From NCBI RefSeq assembly GCF_001654915.1, contig NZ_LXEQ01000061.1: a stretch of 64,000 bases of DNA; one strand, 5' to 3'. The notes beneath the pieces are model-generated. The model had not been told where the DNA came from and did no database searches. It saw nothing but the letters and a program-made list of their open reading frames with translations. A program made the position numbers and the translations under genes. The stretch comes from Buttiauxella ferragutiae. Lineage in GTDB: Bacteria; Pseudomonadota; Gammaproteobacteria; Enterobacterales; Enterobacteriaceae. Positions 28,740-38,504 of this stretch are shown one piece after another; positions within the stretch are counted from its first letter, which is position 1; each line of letters starts with the position of its first letter.

Positions 28740-29351
28740 ATGAAATTATGGTTAGTTCGCCATGGGCAATCCCAGGCCAATGTAGACGGGTTGTACAGCG
28801 GTATTTCTGAAACGCCCCTCACCGAACACGGCGTAAAGCAGGCGCAAGCCATTGGGGATTTACTCAATCAAGTCGCGTTTGAGAAAGTGCTTTGCAGTGA
28901 ACTGGGGCGTGCCCAACACACGATGCAGCTCATTGTTCAGCAACGCAACATTCCGGTGGTGACTGAGCCGCGTCTTAATGAGATGAATTTTGGTGACTGG
29001 GAAATGCAGCATCACCGTGATTTGCAACGCATGGATTCGGAAAACTATGCGGCCTGGTGTAATGACTGGCAGAACGTGGTGCCGAAGAATGGCGAAGGTT
29101 TCCAGCTTTTTTCTCAGCGCGTCAGTGAGTTTGCAGCGACGCTCTCCTCACAGCCTAAAGAAAAGAATATTCTGATTGTTAGCCATCAAGGTGTGTTGAG
29201 TTTACTGATTTCCACCCTCCTCAATATGCCTCCCGCCTCGATGTGGCATTTCGTTATTGAACAAGGTGCATGGAGCTGCGTTGAACTTCGCGATGGCTTC
29301 ACCACGCTGAGAACCCTTAATAATCGCGCGATTTACAGCCCGGCATCGTAA
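28740..29351 (+). CDS. cobC: Alpha-ribazole phosphatase / adenosylcobalamin phosphatase
   Basis: 203 residues of the histidine phosphatase superfamily, with the LVRHGQS motif (phospho-acceptor His8) and later the conserved glutamate and second histidine (VSHQG). It removes the phosphate from alpha-ribazole-5'-phosphate or the cobalamin phosphate late in B12 assembly. With cobD alongside, the pair serves nucleotide-loop assembly and may support salvage of cobinamide even if the main cob operon is absent. Confidence 0.93.
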   Translation: MKLWLVRHGQSQANVDGLYSGISETPLTEHGVKQAQAIGDLLNQVAFEKVLCSELGRAQHTMQLIVQQRNIPVVTEPRLNEMNFGDWEMQHHRDLQRMDSENYAAWCNDWQNVVPKNGEGFQLFSQRVSEFAATLSSQPKEKNILIVSHQGVLSLLISTLLNMPPASMWHFVIEQGAWSCVELRDGFTTLRTLNNRAIYSPAS

Positions 29352-29604
29352 GTTGTCTGCGTTACAGTTATCGTCAACCATTGACACTACAGTCCAGGCT
29401 GTTATGCTCCGCTGCCATAATTTCCTGCCCGCAAGCATGACTTTCCAAAATAGTTTTACAAAAATGGCGATGCAAACCAGGTCACTCGGTGGGATGATAC
29501 CCCGCTTTGAGCGCCGCATTGCTGATTTGCCAGTAAGACAGTCCCAGCCAATGGGTTAAATGCGGGCGACATCGAACACACTCTACTTTTCCCAGGGGGA
29601 ACAC

Positions 29605-29922
29605 TTGCAGGGTAAAGAATTTCAAGATTTCATCGTCGATAAAATTGACGACCTCAAAGGCCAGGACATCGTTGCTTTGGATGTTCAGGGTAAATCAAGC
29701 ATCACTGACTGCATGATTATCTGTACCGGCACCTCTAACCGTCACGTTATGTCTATCGCTGAACACGTCGTAGAATCATCCCGCAAAGCCGGTTTTGATG
29801 CGCTGGGTGTGAAAGGCATTAACGCGACTGACTGGGTAGTTGTTGATCTTGGCGAAGTTATCGTCCATGTGATGCAAGAAGAAAGCCGTCAACTGTACGA
29901 ACTGGAAAAGCTCTGGGGTTAA
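29605..29922 (+). CDS. rsfS: Ribosome silencing factor RsfS
   Basis: 105 residues of the Iojap family. RsfS binds uL14 on the 50S subunit and blocks joining with 30S in starvation. The start is taken as TTG at 29605, with AGGGGGA at 29594-29600; the resulting LQGKEFQDF aligns with the E. coli N-terminus (MQGK...). An ATG 45 bases upstream is in frame and would give 120 residues, but it lacks a ribosome-binding site. It is followed by rlmH after three bases. Confidence 0.93.
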   Translation: MQGKEFQDFIVDKIDDLKGQDIVALDVQGKSSITDCMIICTGTSNRHVMSIAEHVVESSRKAGFDALGVKGINATDWVVVDLGEVIVHVMQEESRQLYELEKLWG

Positions 29923-29925
29923 TGC

Positions 29926-30396
29926 GTGAAGCTGCAACTAGTCGCAGTCGGCACTAAAATGCCTGACTGGGTACAAACCGGCTTTACCGAGTACCTGCGT
30001 CGTTTCCCAAAGGATATGCCTTTTGAACTGGTAGAAATCCCTGCGGGAAAACGCAGCAAAAATGCCGATATCAAACGCATTCTCGAAAAAGAAGGCGAAA
30101 TGATGTTAGCAGCGGCCGGCAAGGGCAACCGAATTGTCACGCTGGATATCCCGGGGCAACCATGGGATACGCCGCACCTTGCCGTGCAGCTTGAACGCTG
30201 GAAACAGGATGGTCGAGATGTCAGCCTGCTGATTGGCGGACCGGAAGGCCTCGCCCCTGCGTGCAAAGCTGCCGCAGAGCAAAGCTGGTCGCTGTCGAAT
30301 CTGACTATGCCCCACCCTTTAGTGCGAGTTCTGGTGGCAGAAAGCCTGTACCGCGCGTGGAGCATCACGACAAACCATCCTTATCACCGTGAGTAA
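29926..30396 (+). CDS. rlmH: 23S rRNA (pseudouridine1915-N3)-methyltransferase
   Basis: 156 residues, one more than E. coli (an extra Gly after AAAGK). SPOUT-fold methyltransferase that methylates pseudouridine 1915 in helix 69 of 23S rRNA on the 70S ribosome. The SAM-knot motifs LLIGGPEGL and the C-terminal HPLVRVLVAESLYRAWSI are clear. The start is GTG at 29926. It lies in the rsfS-rlmH-mrdA-mrdB-rlpA operon. Confidence 0.96.
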   Translation: MKLQLVAVGTKMPDWVQTGFTEYLRRFPKDMPFELVEIPAGKRSKNADIKRILEKEGEMMLAAAGKGNRIVTLDIPGQPWDTPHLAVQLERWKQDGRDVSLLIGGPEGLAPACKAAAEQSWSLSNLTMPHPLVRVLVAESLYRAWSITTNHPYHRE

Positions 30397-30423
30397 ATAT
30401 CGTCAGGTAGAACAAAGCTGCGG

Positions 30424-32325
30424 ATGAAATTACAGAATTCTTTTCGTGACTATACAGCTGAGTCTGCGCTTTTTGTGCGCCGGGCGCTGGTCGCGTTTCT
30501 TGGTATTTTGGTGTTAAGCGGTGTGCTTGTCGCCAACCTTTATAATTTGCAAATCGTCCGTTTCACCGACTACCAAACTCGTTCTAATGAAAACCGCATA
30601 AAACTGGTTCCAATCCCTCCTAGCCGCGGCATCATCTATGACCGCAACGGCACCCCACTGGCACTTAACCGCACCATTTATCAGGTTGAAATGATGCCAG
30701 AGAAAGTGGATGACGTGCAGGCAACACTGGAGGCTTTACGCTCAGTGGTGGATTTAACCGATGATGATATTGCCAACTTTAAGAAAGAGCGCTCGCGCTC
30801 GCATCGCTTTACATCAATTCCGGTCAAAACCAACCTCACCGAAGTACAGGTTGCGCGTTTTGCCGTGAATCAGTACCGCTTCCAGGGCGTGGAAGTGAAA
30901 GGCTATAAACGCCGCTTCTACCCGTACGGCTCAGCGTTGACGCACGTCATTGGCTATGTTTCTAAAATCAACGATAAAGACGTTGAGCGCCTCGATAAAG
31001 ACGGCAAACTGGCAAACTACGCCTCAACGCATGACATCGGTAAGCTGGGCATCGAACGCTATTACGAAGATGTTCTGCATGGCCAAACTGGTTATGAAGA
31101 AGTTGAAGTGAACAACCGTGGCCGTGTGATTCGCCAGCTCAAAGAAGTACCACCGCAGGCCGGGCACGATATTTATCTGACTATCGACCTTAAACTACAG
31201 AATTACATTGAAACCTTGCTGGCGGGAAGCCGTGCCGCAGTGGTGGTCACCGACCCGCGCACTGGCGGTATTCTGGCGCTGGTTTCCATGCCAAGTTATA
31301 ACCCGAACCTGTTTGTCGATGGCATTTCAAGCAAAGACTATTCCGGTTTATTGAATGACCCGAATACACCGCTGATCAATCGCGCCACACAAGGGGTTTA
31401 CCCTCCTGCTTCTACGGTAAAACCGTATATGGCGGTGTCCGCATTAAGCGCTGGGGTGATCACCCGCAATACTACGTTATTTGACCCAGGCTGGTGGCAG
31501 TTGCCAGGTTCTGAAAAACGCTATCGTGACTGGAAAAAATGGGGCCACGGCCGCCTGAATATCACCAAAGCACTGGAAGAATCTGCTGATACCTATTTCT
31601 ACCAGGTTGCCTATGACATGGGCATCGACCGCATGGGTGAGTGGATGCGCAAGTTTGGCTATGGGCATTACACGGGTATCGATCTGTCTGAAGAACGAGC
31701 CGGTAACATGCCAACCCGTGAATGGAAACAGAAGCGGTTTAAGAAACCGTGGTATCAGGGTGACACCATTCCTGTCGGTATCGGCCAGGGTTACTGGACG
31801 GCAACGCCAATCCAGATGAGTAAAGCGATGATGATTCTGATTAACGATGGCATCGTCCGCGTACCTCATTTCTTGATGAGCACCGTTGAAAACGGCAAGC
31901 AAGTGCCGTGGCAGCAGCCGGTACAACCGCCGGTCGGCGACATCCACTCTGGTTTCTGGGAAATCGCCAAAGACGGGATGTATGGCGTTGCGAACCGTCC
32001 TAACGGTACCGCTCATAAATATTTCGCCAATGCCCCGTATAAAGTGGCGGCGAAGTCAGGGACCGCGCAGGTGTTTGGCCTGAAAGCTAACGAAACCTAT
32101 AACGCGCACAAAATTGCTGAACGCTTACGCGACCATAAATTAATGACGGCGTTTGCGCCTTACGACAATCCAAAAGTTTCCGTCACCATGATTCTGGAAA
32201 ACGGCGGTGCAGGCCCCGCTGTAGGCACCATCATGCGCCAGATTCTCGACCATATCATGCTCGGGGATGACAACACGGTACTGCCTGATGAAGCACCCGC
32301 GCCAGCAGGTGCAGAGGATCAATAA
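30424..32325 (+). CDS. mrdA: Peptidoglycan transpeptidase PBP2
   Basis: 633 residues. One N-terminal membrane anchor (about 22-42), the PBP dimer/pedestal domain, and a transpeptidase domain with active-site Ser330 (PPASTVKP), an SxN-type motif (SAD) and KSGT near 545. PBP2 cross-links peptidoglycan during elongation with RodA and MreBCD, and determines rod shape. The mrdB start follows two bases after the stop. Confidence 0.97.
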   Translation: MKLQNSFRDYTAESALFVRRALVAFLGILVLSGVLVANLYNLQIVRFTDYQTRSNENRIKLVPIPPSRGIIYDRNGTPLALNRTIYQVEMMPEKVDDVQATLEALRSVVDLTDDDIANFKKERSRSHRFTSIPVKTNLTEVQVARFAVNQYRFQGVEVKGYKRRFYPYGSALTHVIGYVSKINDKDVERLDKDGKLANYASTHDIGKLGIERYYEDVLHGQTGYEEVEVNNRGRVIRQLKEVPPQAGHDIYLTIDLKLQNYIETLLAGSRAAVVVTDPRTGGILALVSMPSYNPNLFVDGISSKDYSGLLNDPNTPLINRATQGVYPPASTVKPYMAVSALSAGVITRNTTLFDPGWWQLPGSEKRYRDWKKWGHGRLNITKALEESADTYFYQVAYDMGIDRMGEWMRKFGYGHYTGIDLSEERAGNMPTREWKQKRFKKPWYQGDTIPVGIGQGYWTATPIQMSKAMMILINDGIVRVPHFLMSTVENGKQVPWQQPVQPPVGDIHSGFWEIAKDGMYGVANRPNGTAHKYFANAPYKVAAKSGTAQVFGLKANETYNAHKIAERLRDHKLMTAFAPYDNPKVSVTMILENGGAGPAVGTIMRQILDHIMLGDDNTVLPDEAPAPAGAEDQ

Positions 32326-32327
32326 CC

Positions 32328-33440
32328 ATGACTGATAATCCAAACAAAAAGTCGTTCTGGGATAAAATCCATATCGATCCGCTCTTTCTGGTGACCATTC
32401 TGGCGCTGCTTATTTTTAGTGCGCTGGTTATCTGGAGTGCCAGTGGCCAGGATATGGACATGATGGAGCGTAAAATCGGCCAGATCCTGATGGGACTGGT
32501 GGTGATGATCGTGATGGCTCAAATCCCGCCCCGTGTTTACGAGGGCTGGGCTCCGTACTTGTACATCGTCTGTATCATCTTGCTGGTCGCGGTGGATGCG
32601 TTTGGGGCAATATCCAAAGGTGCTCAACGCTGGCTAGACCTCGGTGTCGTGCGCTTCCAGCCATCCGAAATAGCCAAAATTGCTGTCCCCTTGATGGTCG
32701 CTCGCTTTATCAACCGTGACGTTTGTCCACCTACGCTTAAAAACACCGGTATCGCGCTGATATTAATTTTCATGCCGACGCTGTTGGTTGCTGCTCAGCC
32801 CGATCTCGGGACCTCGATTCTGATCGCCGCATCCGGCCTGTTCGTTCTGTTCTTATCGGGTATGAGCTGGAAACTTATCGGTATTGCCGTACTGTTGGTT
32901 GCCGCATTTATTCCAATTTTGTGGTTCTTCCTGATGCACGATTATCAACGCGCTCGCGTAATGATGCTGCTTGATCCGGAAACTGACCCTCTCGGCGCGG
33001 GCTATCACATTATTCAGTCTAAAATTGCTATTGGCTCTGGTGGGCTGCGCGGCAAAGGCTGGTTGCACGGAACACAGTCACAGCTTGAATTTTTACCCGA
33101 ACGCCACACTGACTTTATCTTCGCGGTTCTTGCCGAAGAGTTAGGTCTGGTCGGTGTTTTAGTCTTGCTGGCGCTCTACCTGCTACTCATCATGCGTGGC
33201 CTTGTGATCGCCGCTCGCGCGCAAACAACATTTGGCAGAGTTATGGCTGGTGGCCTAATGTTGATTTTATTCGTATATGTGTTTGTTAACATTGGTATGG
33301 TTAGTGGTATCTTACCGGTGGTCGGAGTACCTTTGCCGCTGGTGAGTTACGGGGGCTCGGCACTCATTGTTCTGATGGCCGGGTTTGGTATCGTGATGTC
33401 GATACATACCCACAGAAAAATGTTATCAAAAAGCGTGTAA
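32328..33440 (+). CDS. mrdB: Peptidoglycan glycosyltransferase RodA
   Basis: 370 residues of the SEDS family with about ten membrane spans. RodA polymerises lipid II in the elongasome together with PBP2. SEDS signatures are visible (QPDLGTS near 165 and GVPLPLVSYGGSAL near 330). It sits two bases after mrdA, and rlpA begins about 16 bases after its stop. Confidence 0.97.
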   Translation: MTDNPNKKSFWDKIHIDPLFLVTILALLIFSALVIWSASGQDMDMMERKIGQILMGLVVMIVMAQIPPRVYEGWAPYLYIVCIILLVAVDAFGAISKGAQRWLDLGVVRFQPSEIAKIAVPLMVARFINRDVCPPTLKNTGIALILIFMPTLLVAAQPDLGTSILIAASGLFVLFLSGMSWKLIGIAVLLVAAFIPILWFFLMHDYQRARVMMLLDPETDPLGAGYHIIQSKIAIGSGGLRGKGWLHGTQSQLEFLPERHTDFIFAVLAEELGLVGVLVLLALYLLLIMRGLVIAARAQTTFGRVMAGGLMLILFVYVFVNIGMVSGILPVVGVPLPLVSYGGSALIVLMAGFGIVMSIHTHRKMLSKSV

Positions 33441-33456
33441 GTTGATGAGGTGGGTA

Positions 33457-34581
33457 ATGGTAAAGCGTTGGCTTGGGATCTGTGTAGTGGCTGCATTACT
33501 GGCTGGCTGCTCGTCTGATGACGGCGACCAACAGCAAGTGAACCAGCAACCGCAACCCGCGGTGTGTAATGGCCCGGTGGTTGAAATCAGCGGCGCAGAC
33601 CCGCGTTTCGAACCGTTGAATCCTTCGGTAAACCAGGATTACGAAAATAACGGTAAGAAATACAAAATCGTGCAAAACCCGGCCAACTTCAGCCAGGCCG
33701 GTCTTGCTGCCATTTATGACGCAGAACCAGGCAGCAATTTGACTGCATCTGGCGAAACCTTTGATCCCTCAGCGTTGACGGCAGCACACCCGACACTGCC
33801 TGTTCCGAGTTATGCGCGAATCACTAACCTCGCAAATGGCCGAATGGTTATTGTGCGCATTAATGACCGTGGCCCATACGGCAATGACCGTGTGATTTCA
33901 TTGTCTCGCGCCGCAGCTGACCGCCTGAACACCTCGAACAATACTAAAGTCCGTATCGACCCGATTCTGGTGGCGCAAGATGGCACCATGTCAGGCCCGG
34001 GTACGGTCTGTACGACCGTTGCCAAACAAACCTATGCCCTACCCGCTCGACCGGATTTAAACACCGGTATGGGGGGAGCAACTTCTGCGCCTGTTGATGC
34101 ACCTCAGGGTGACGTTCGCGCCATTAGTAATTCTACATTACAGAGTGAAGATACAACTGGTGCTCCTGTGAGCAACAGTGGTTTTCTCGGCGCGGCAACC
34201 CCACTCGCGGCTGGCGTAATTGAAAGCGATCAGTCTGCGCCCGCTGTATCAGTCACACCAGTTCAGCCCGTTACTGTTCAACAAAGCGCACCGGTTACCG
34301 CCCCAGGTTCCGTTCAGGGTAGCACACAGGCTGCTGTTCCTGCTGCCAGCGGCCACTACGTAGTTCAGGTGGGAGCGGTCAGTGACCAGACTCGTGCTAA
34401 CCAATGGCAGCAAAAACTTAGCCAGCAGTTTGGCGTACCGGGTAAGGTTTCCAGTAATGGGGCGATGTTCCGTGTACAACTTGGGCCATTTAACAGCAAA
34501 GGCGAAGCTGCCGCACTGCAACAACGCCTGATGAGCGAAGCCCAACAACAATCTTTCATCACTAACGCACCCGCTATGTAA
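33457..34581 (+). CDS. rlpA: Septal lytic transglycosylase lipoprotein RlpA
   Basis: 374 residues. A lipoprotein signal ends in LLAGC (Cys18). Then come the double-psi beta-barrel RlpA domain (about 75-190, RINDRGPY...RVISLSRAAA), a Ser/Thr/Pro/Gln-rich linker, and a C-terminal SPOR domain (about 295-370, YVVQVGAVSDQ) that binds denuded glycan at the septum. Of three in-frame starts (TTG 33442, ATG 33445, ATG 33457), the last is chosen: GAGG lies 6 bases before it and it aligns with E. coli. E. coli RlpA shows no clear lytic activity, unlike the Pseudomonas protein. Confidence 0.93.
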   Translation: MVKRWLGICVVAALLAGCSSDDGDQQQVNQQPQPAVCNGPVVEISGADPRFEPLNPSVNQDYENNGKKYKIVQNPANFSQAGLAAIYDAEPGSNLTASGETFDPSALTAAHPTLPVPSYARITNLANGRMVIVRINDRGPYGNDRVISLSRAAADRLNTSNNTKVRIDPILVAQDGTMSGPGTVCTTVAKQTYALPARPDLNTGMGGATSAPVDAPQGDVRAISNSTLQSEDTTGAPVSNSGFLGAATPLAAGVIESDQSAPAVSVTPVQPVTVQQSAPVTAPGSVQGSTQAAVPAASGHYVVQVGAVSDQTRANQWQQKLSQQFGVPGKVSSNGAMFRVQLGPFNSKGEAAALQQRLMSEAQQQSFITNAPAM

Positions 34582-34724
34582 GTGATTATGTCTGGCATCC
34601 GCTGTGCGTCAGTTAGTGTAAATTCCATTAACAAATGATGCGCAAAGACGGATGCCAGCAAAAATCGCTTTTGCTATAGTAAGGCACTTTTTTTATTCCT
34701 ATCATGGATGTCGTTGTTCTAATC

Positions 34725-35936
34725 ATGAATACAGCCCCTTCTTTTCGTTTTGTTAAACGCCTGGCGCTAACAACTGCCCTCACTCTTTCGGGGATGGCTG
34801 TTGCACACGCTGACGACCTGAACATTAAAACCATGATCCCGGGCGTGCCGCAGATTGATGCTGAAGCGTACATCCTGATCGATTACAACTCAGGCAAAGT
34901 CCTCGCAGAATCCAATGCTGACGCGCGCCGTGATCCTGCTAGTTTGACCAAAATGATGACCAGCTACGTCATCGGTCAGGCGATGAAAGCCGGTAAATTT
35001 AACGAAAGCTCCATTGTGACCGTTGGACAAGATGCATGGGCAACCGGTAACCCGGTATTTAAAGGCTCATCATTGATGTTCCTGAAACCAGGCATGCAAG
35101 TTCCCGTTTCCAAACTGATTCGCGGTATCAACCTGCAATCCGGTAACGATGCTTCCGTGGCAATGGCTGATTTCGTGGCGGGTAGCCAGGAATCGTTCGT
35201 CGGTCTGATGAACAGCTATGTTTCTGCTCTTGGCCTGAAAAACACCCATTTCGGGACAGTACACGGCCTCGATGCTGAAGGTCAGTACAGCTCTGCGCGT
35301 GATATGGCGTTGATCGGCCAGGCACTGATTCGTGACGTACCAAACGAATACGCTATCTACAAAGAAAAAGAGTTCACCTTCAATAATATCCGCCAGACTA
35401 ACCGTAACGGTTTACTGTGGGATACCAGCCTGCAAGTTGACGGCATCAAAACCGGTCATACTGATGCTGCGGGTTATAATCTGGTCGCTTCTGCCACCGA
35501 AGGCCAGATGCGCCTGATTTCGGCAGTGCTCGGTGGGCGCACCTACAAAGGCCGCGAAACAGAAAGCAAGAAACTGCTGACCTGGGGTTTCCGCTTCTTT
35601 GAGACAGTTTCTCCATTGAAAGCCGGCAAAGAGTTTGCCTCAGAACCTGCCTGGTTCGGCGATAACGACCGTGCATCGTTAGGGGTTGATAAAGACGTCT
35701 ATCTGACAATCCCACGTGGCCGTATGAAAGACCTGAAAGCCAGTTATGTGCTGAACACCACCGAACTGCACGCGCCGCTGCAAAAGAACCAGGTTGTCGG
35801 AACCATCAATTTCCAACTGGATGGCAAGACTATCGAACAGCGTCCGCTGGTCGTACTTCAGGAAATGCCGGAAGGTAACTTCTTCAGTCGAATCATTGAT
35901 TACATCAAACTGATGTTCCACCATTGGTTTGGTTAA
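34725..35936 (+). CDS. dacA: D-alanyl-D-alanine carboxypeptidase PBP5
   Basis: 403 residues, identical in length to E. coli PBP5. A signal peptide is cleaved after AHA (about residue 29). The active site has SLTK (Ser73 of the precursor), SGN and KTG. A C-terminal beta domain and an amphipathic helix (FSRIIDYIKLMFHHWF) tether it to the outer face of the inner membrane. It trims the terminal D-Ala from pentapeptides. A seven-codon longer start exists but MNTAPS fits the family. A good terminator follows. Confidence 0.97.
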   Translation: MNTAPSFRFVKRLALTTALTLSGMAVAHADDLNIKTMIPGVPQIDAEAYILIDYNSGKVLAESNADARRDPASLTKMMTSYVIGQAMKAGKFNESSIVTVGQDAWATGNPVFKGSSLMFLKPGMQVPVSKLIRGINLQSGNDASVAMADFVAGSQESFVGLMNSYVSALGLKNTHFGTVHGLDAEGQYSSARDMALIGQALIRDVPNEYAIYKEKEFTFNNIRQTNRNGLLWDTSLQVDGIKTGHTDAAGYNLVASATEGQMRLISAVLGGRTYKGRETESKKLLTWGFRFFETVSPLKAGKEFASEPAWFGDNDRASLGVDKDVYLTIPRGRMKDLKASYVLNTTELHAPLQKNQVVGTINFQLDGKTIEQRPLVVLQEMPEGNFFSRIIDYIKLMFHHWFG

Positions 35937-35989
35937 TAATTGAACACTTGAAAGTGTAGAAGTCATCCCCATATACTATGAATCAAAGC

Positions 35990-36024
35990 AACTCCCGCCC
36001 CTGCTGGCGGGAGTTATCATTTTT
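35990..36024 (+). terminator. Terminator of dacA
   Basis: A 10-bp perfect stem, AACTCCCGCC (35990-35999) with GGCGGGAGTT (36006-36015), and then ATCATTTTT. Confidence 0.85.
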
Positions 36025-36047
36025 AATGCCGTAACGCTGGAGCTACC

Positions 36048-36311
36048 ATGAAAACCAATCTGAAAGAATTGCTCGAATTCCCGACTTCATTTACTTACAA
36101 AGTAATGGGTCTGGCGAAACCTGAGCTGGTTGATTTGGTCGTTGAGGTGGTGCAGCGCCACGCACCTGGTGACTACACCCCGCAGGTTAAACCGAGCAGC
36201 AAAGGTAATTACCATTCTGTCTCGATTACCATTAATGCGACCCACATTGAGCAAGTTGAAACGCTGTACGCAGAACTGGGTAATATTGAAATCGTTCGTA
36301 TGGTATTGTGA
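36048..36311 (+). CDS. ybeD: DUF493 family protein YbeD
   Basis: 87 residues, the E. coli length. A small ACT-like ferredoxin-fold protein of DUF493. Its place between dacA and lipB is conserved in enterobacteria and it has been suggested to regulate lipoate metabolism, but the function is not established. The ATG follows GGAG at 36038-36041. Confidence 0.95.
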   Translation: MKTNLKELLEFPTSFTYKVMGLAKPELVDLVVEVVQRHAPGDYTPQVKPSSKGNYHSVSITINATHIEQVETLYAELGNIEIVRMVL

Positions 36312-36317
36312 TTTGCC

Positions 36318-36337
36318 ACCCGGCCTGCTGGCCGGGT
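36318..36337 (+). terminator. Hairpin after ybeD
   Basis: A perfect 8-bp stem, ACCCGGCC with GGCCGGGT, closed by TGCT, lies 7 bases after the ybeD stop. The tail is ACTGCTTTT, only a short T-run, so termination may be partial. Confidence 0.55.
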
Positions 36338-36395
36338 ACTGCTTTTCCCGCTGTGATATACTCCCACAACTTTCTAACCTGCCGGAGACGATGTT

Positions 36396-37037
36396 TTGTC
36401 TCAAGATACTATTCAAATCCGCCAACTAGGCCTACAGCCCTACGAGCCTATCTCACAGGCGATGCATGACTTTACCAATACCCGTGATGAAACCACCGCC
36501 GATGAAATTTGGCTGGTAGAACACGAGCGCGTATTTACACAAGGCCAGGCAGGGAAAGCGGAACATGTACTGGTTCCCGGAGATATCCCTGTCATCCAAA
36601 GTGATCGCGGTGGCCAGGTGACGTATCACGGTCCGGGTCAGCAAGTGATGTATGTGCTGCTTAATTTGAAACGCCGCAAACTGGGCGTGCGGGAACTGGT
36701 CACTATCCTTGAGCAAACGGTAGTTAACACACTCGCAGAATTGGGAATAGAAGCCTATCCTCGCGCCGATGCGCCTGGCGTCTATGTTGATGGGCGTAAG
36801 ATTTGCTCGCTGGGTCTACGCATCCGCAAAGGATGCTCTTTCCACGGGTTAGCATTGAATATTGATATGGATCTGAGTCCTTTTTTACGAATCAATCCAT
36901 GTGGTTACGCTGGTCTTGAAATGACCCAAGTGAGTTCATTACGTCCAGGAGCATCACTGGAAGATGTTCAACCATTGCTGATCAATAACTTTATTGCCCT
37001 GCTCGATAATCCACCAGTTAAATATCTAACTGTATGA
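36396..37037 (+). CDS. lipB: Octanoyl-[ACP]:protein octanoyltransferase
   Basis: 213 residues, as in E. coli. It moves the octanoyl group from ACP to lipoyl domains, the step before LipA. The catalytic Lys135 and Cys169 (INPCG) are at the E. coli positions, and the RGGQVTYHGPGQ motif is intact. The start is TTG at 36396 with CGGAG at 36383-36387, as is also known for E. coli lipB. Confidence 0.96.
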   Translation: MSQDTIQIRQLGLQPYEPISQAMHDFTNTRDETTADEIWLVEHERVFTQGQAGKAEHVLVPGDIPVIQSDRGGQVTYHGPGQQVMYVLLNLKRRKLGVRELVTILEQTVVNTLAELGIEAYPRADAPGVYVDGRKICSLGLRIRKGCSFHGLALNIDMDLSPFLRINPCGYAGLEMTQVSSLRPGASLEDVQPLLINNFIALLDNPPVKYLTV

Positions 37038-37356
37038 TATTAATTATTATGGCGACTGCATCTTAAACCGGTGCAGTTTTCACTGTGACATTATTCAGCA
37101 TCGCTTTACTTTATGATTAGTTTTGTATAACTTCCCCTGACTAAATAACCACCTTACCTTTTATATTCATATGTAAATATATCGACCATTAATATACAAC
37201 AGCAATCACTTAAGACATTGATTTGGTAAATGTATAATTCCATTTATAATTAATTTTTAATATGGTTCACACCTAATACATCACTGTCATTAATGCATAA
37301 TTAAATAATATAATCTGAATGGAATTAAGAGTTAGTTCACCAAAGAGAAACATTTC
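37038..37356. other. AT-rich intergenic region lipB-ybeF
   Basis: About 320 bp with no ORF of note. The first part holds a probable lipB terminator (37055-37081). The rest is strongly AT-rich, including many TTAATTATTAT-like runs, which is typical of DNA bound by H-NS upstream of a LysR-type gene. I see no other clear structure. Confidence 0.5.
37055..37081 (+). terminator. Probable terminator of lipB
   Basis: An 8-bp stem with one G-U pair (ACTGCATC at 37055-37062 with GGTGCAGT at 37070-37077), a 7-base loop, then TTTT. Confidence 0.55.
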
Positions 37357-38280
37357 ATGGACAGATATGAAAAAAATCATCACCCAACTTTCAAAGCATT
37401 ACGAAATATTGATCTTAATTTATTAACAATTTTCGAAGCAGTCTACATTCATAAAGGGATCGTCAATGCAGCTAAAGTGTTAAATTTAACACCTTCGGCT
37501 ATCAGTCAATCCATCCAAAAATTGAGGTCAACATTCCCTGACCCACTGTTTATCCGTAAGGGGCAAGGTGTCACACCTACAGCCTATGCTGCACATTTGC
37601 ATGAATATATTAGCCAGGGATTTGAATCGATCCTGTGCGCCTTAGATATCAACAATAATTACGAAAAAGAGCGCATTATCACCGTCGCGTGCTCACCCAC
37701 ATCAGGCGCACTATTGATGCCACGAATCTATTCGGCCATTCAGAAAGTGAATCCGAAATTATCTGTTCGCAATGTGCCAGTGGCAGAACGCCAGTTATCA
37801 CAATTTCAGGCTGATATTGCTATCGATAATCGTCACCATCATGGCCCCGGAATCAATAGCCACAAATTGTTTGATGACCGCCTGGTTGCGGTATGTCGCC
37901 ACGATCACCCTAATGCAGAATCAATTTTCTCCGCCAATGATATTCACGGAATCAATTATACATTTTTGATTATGCAGGAAGAGTTGTTGGCCGATACTCG
38001 CCAACTGATTAATGAGCTCTTACCAAACCGCCAAATCACATTTAGCAGCTATAACCTCTTAGCCATCGTTTCAATGCTCAGCACCAGCGATCTCATTGGC
38101 TTTATGCCATACAAAATATTTGAAATGTTTTCTCACCATTTCGGACTTAAAACGGTTGAATGTGAGAGATTATCGGCCATCCCTCTGGGCACTACCATGC
38201 ACTTCAACAAACTCAGCTCGCGCGATGCAATACTGCAAGAAGTCATCGACGCGATCATTCACGAATTTGAGAAAGTGTAG
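37357..38280 (+). CDS. ybeF: LysR-family regulator YbeF
   Basis: 307 residues (E. coli YbeF 317). The N-terminal winged helix lies at about 15-75 (LRNIDLNLLTIFEAVY, AAKVLNLTPSAISQSIQKLR, both shortened here) and a periplasmic-binding-like effector domain occupies about 95-300. The effector domain is more diverged from E. coli than the DNA-binding domain. The target genes are not known; its fixed place between lipB and lipA is conserved. It has its own AT-rich upstream region. Confidence 0.9.
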   Translation: MDRYEKNHHPTFKALRNIDLNLLTIFEAVYIHKGIVNAAKVLNLTPSAISQSIQKLRSTFPDPLFIRKGQGVTPTAYAAHLHEYISQGFESILCALDINNNYEKERIITVACSPTSGALLMPRIYSAIQKVNPKLSVRNVPVAERQLSQFQADIAIDNRHHHGPGINSHKLFDDRLVAVCRHDHPNAESIFSANDIHGINYTFLIMQEELLADTRQLINELLPNRQITFSSYNLLAIVSMLSTSDLIGFMPYKIFEMFSHHFGLKTVECERLSAIPLGTTMHFNKLSSRDAILQEVIDAIIHEFEKV

Positions 38281-38504
38281 ACATCCCGGCCTCGCGGCTT
38301 TCGCTGCGGGGTCAGCTTGCCAATTGTTAACGTAAAAAAGCGCACAATCCAACAAACCATTTACAATTCTTTCCCCATTTACTGCTCTGCCAGGCTGATT
38401 TATTCCCCCCAGTGATGGTATACTGCGCGCGCTATTAAAAAATAGTTGATAAATAAAACACTCGATTAGCCTGATTTTTTTTCAGCAACTGGAACACGTA
38501 CGAT

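Noticed and set aside
28740..29604. Additional small gene between cobC and rsfS
   Set aside because: Frames in 29352-29604 lack a ribosome-binding site and continue as shadows of cobC or the rsfS leader.
38281..38320. GC-rich hairpin after ybeF as a terminator
   Set aside because: The stem depends on G-U pairs and has no T-run; the evidence is too weak to list.
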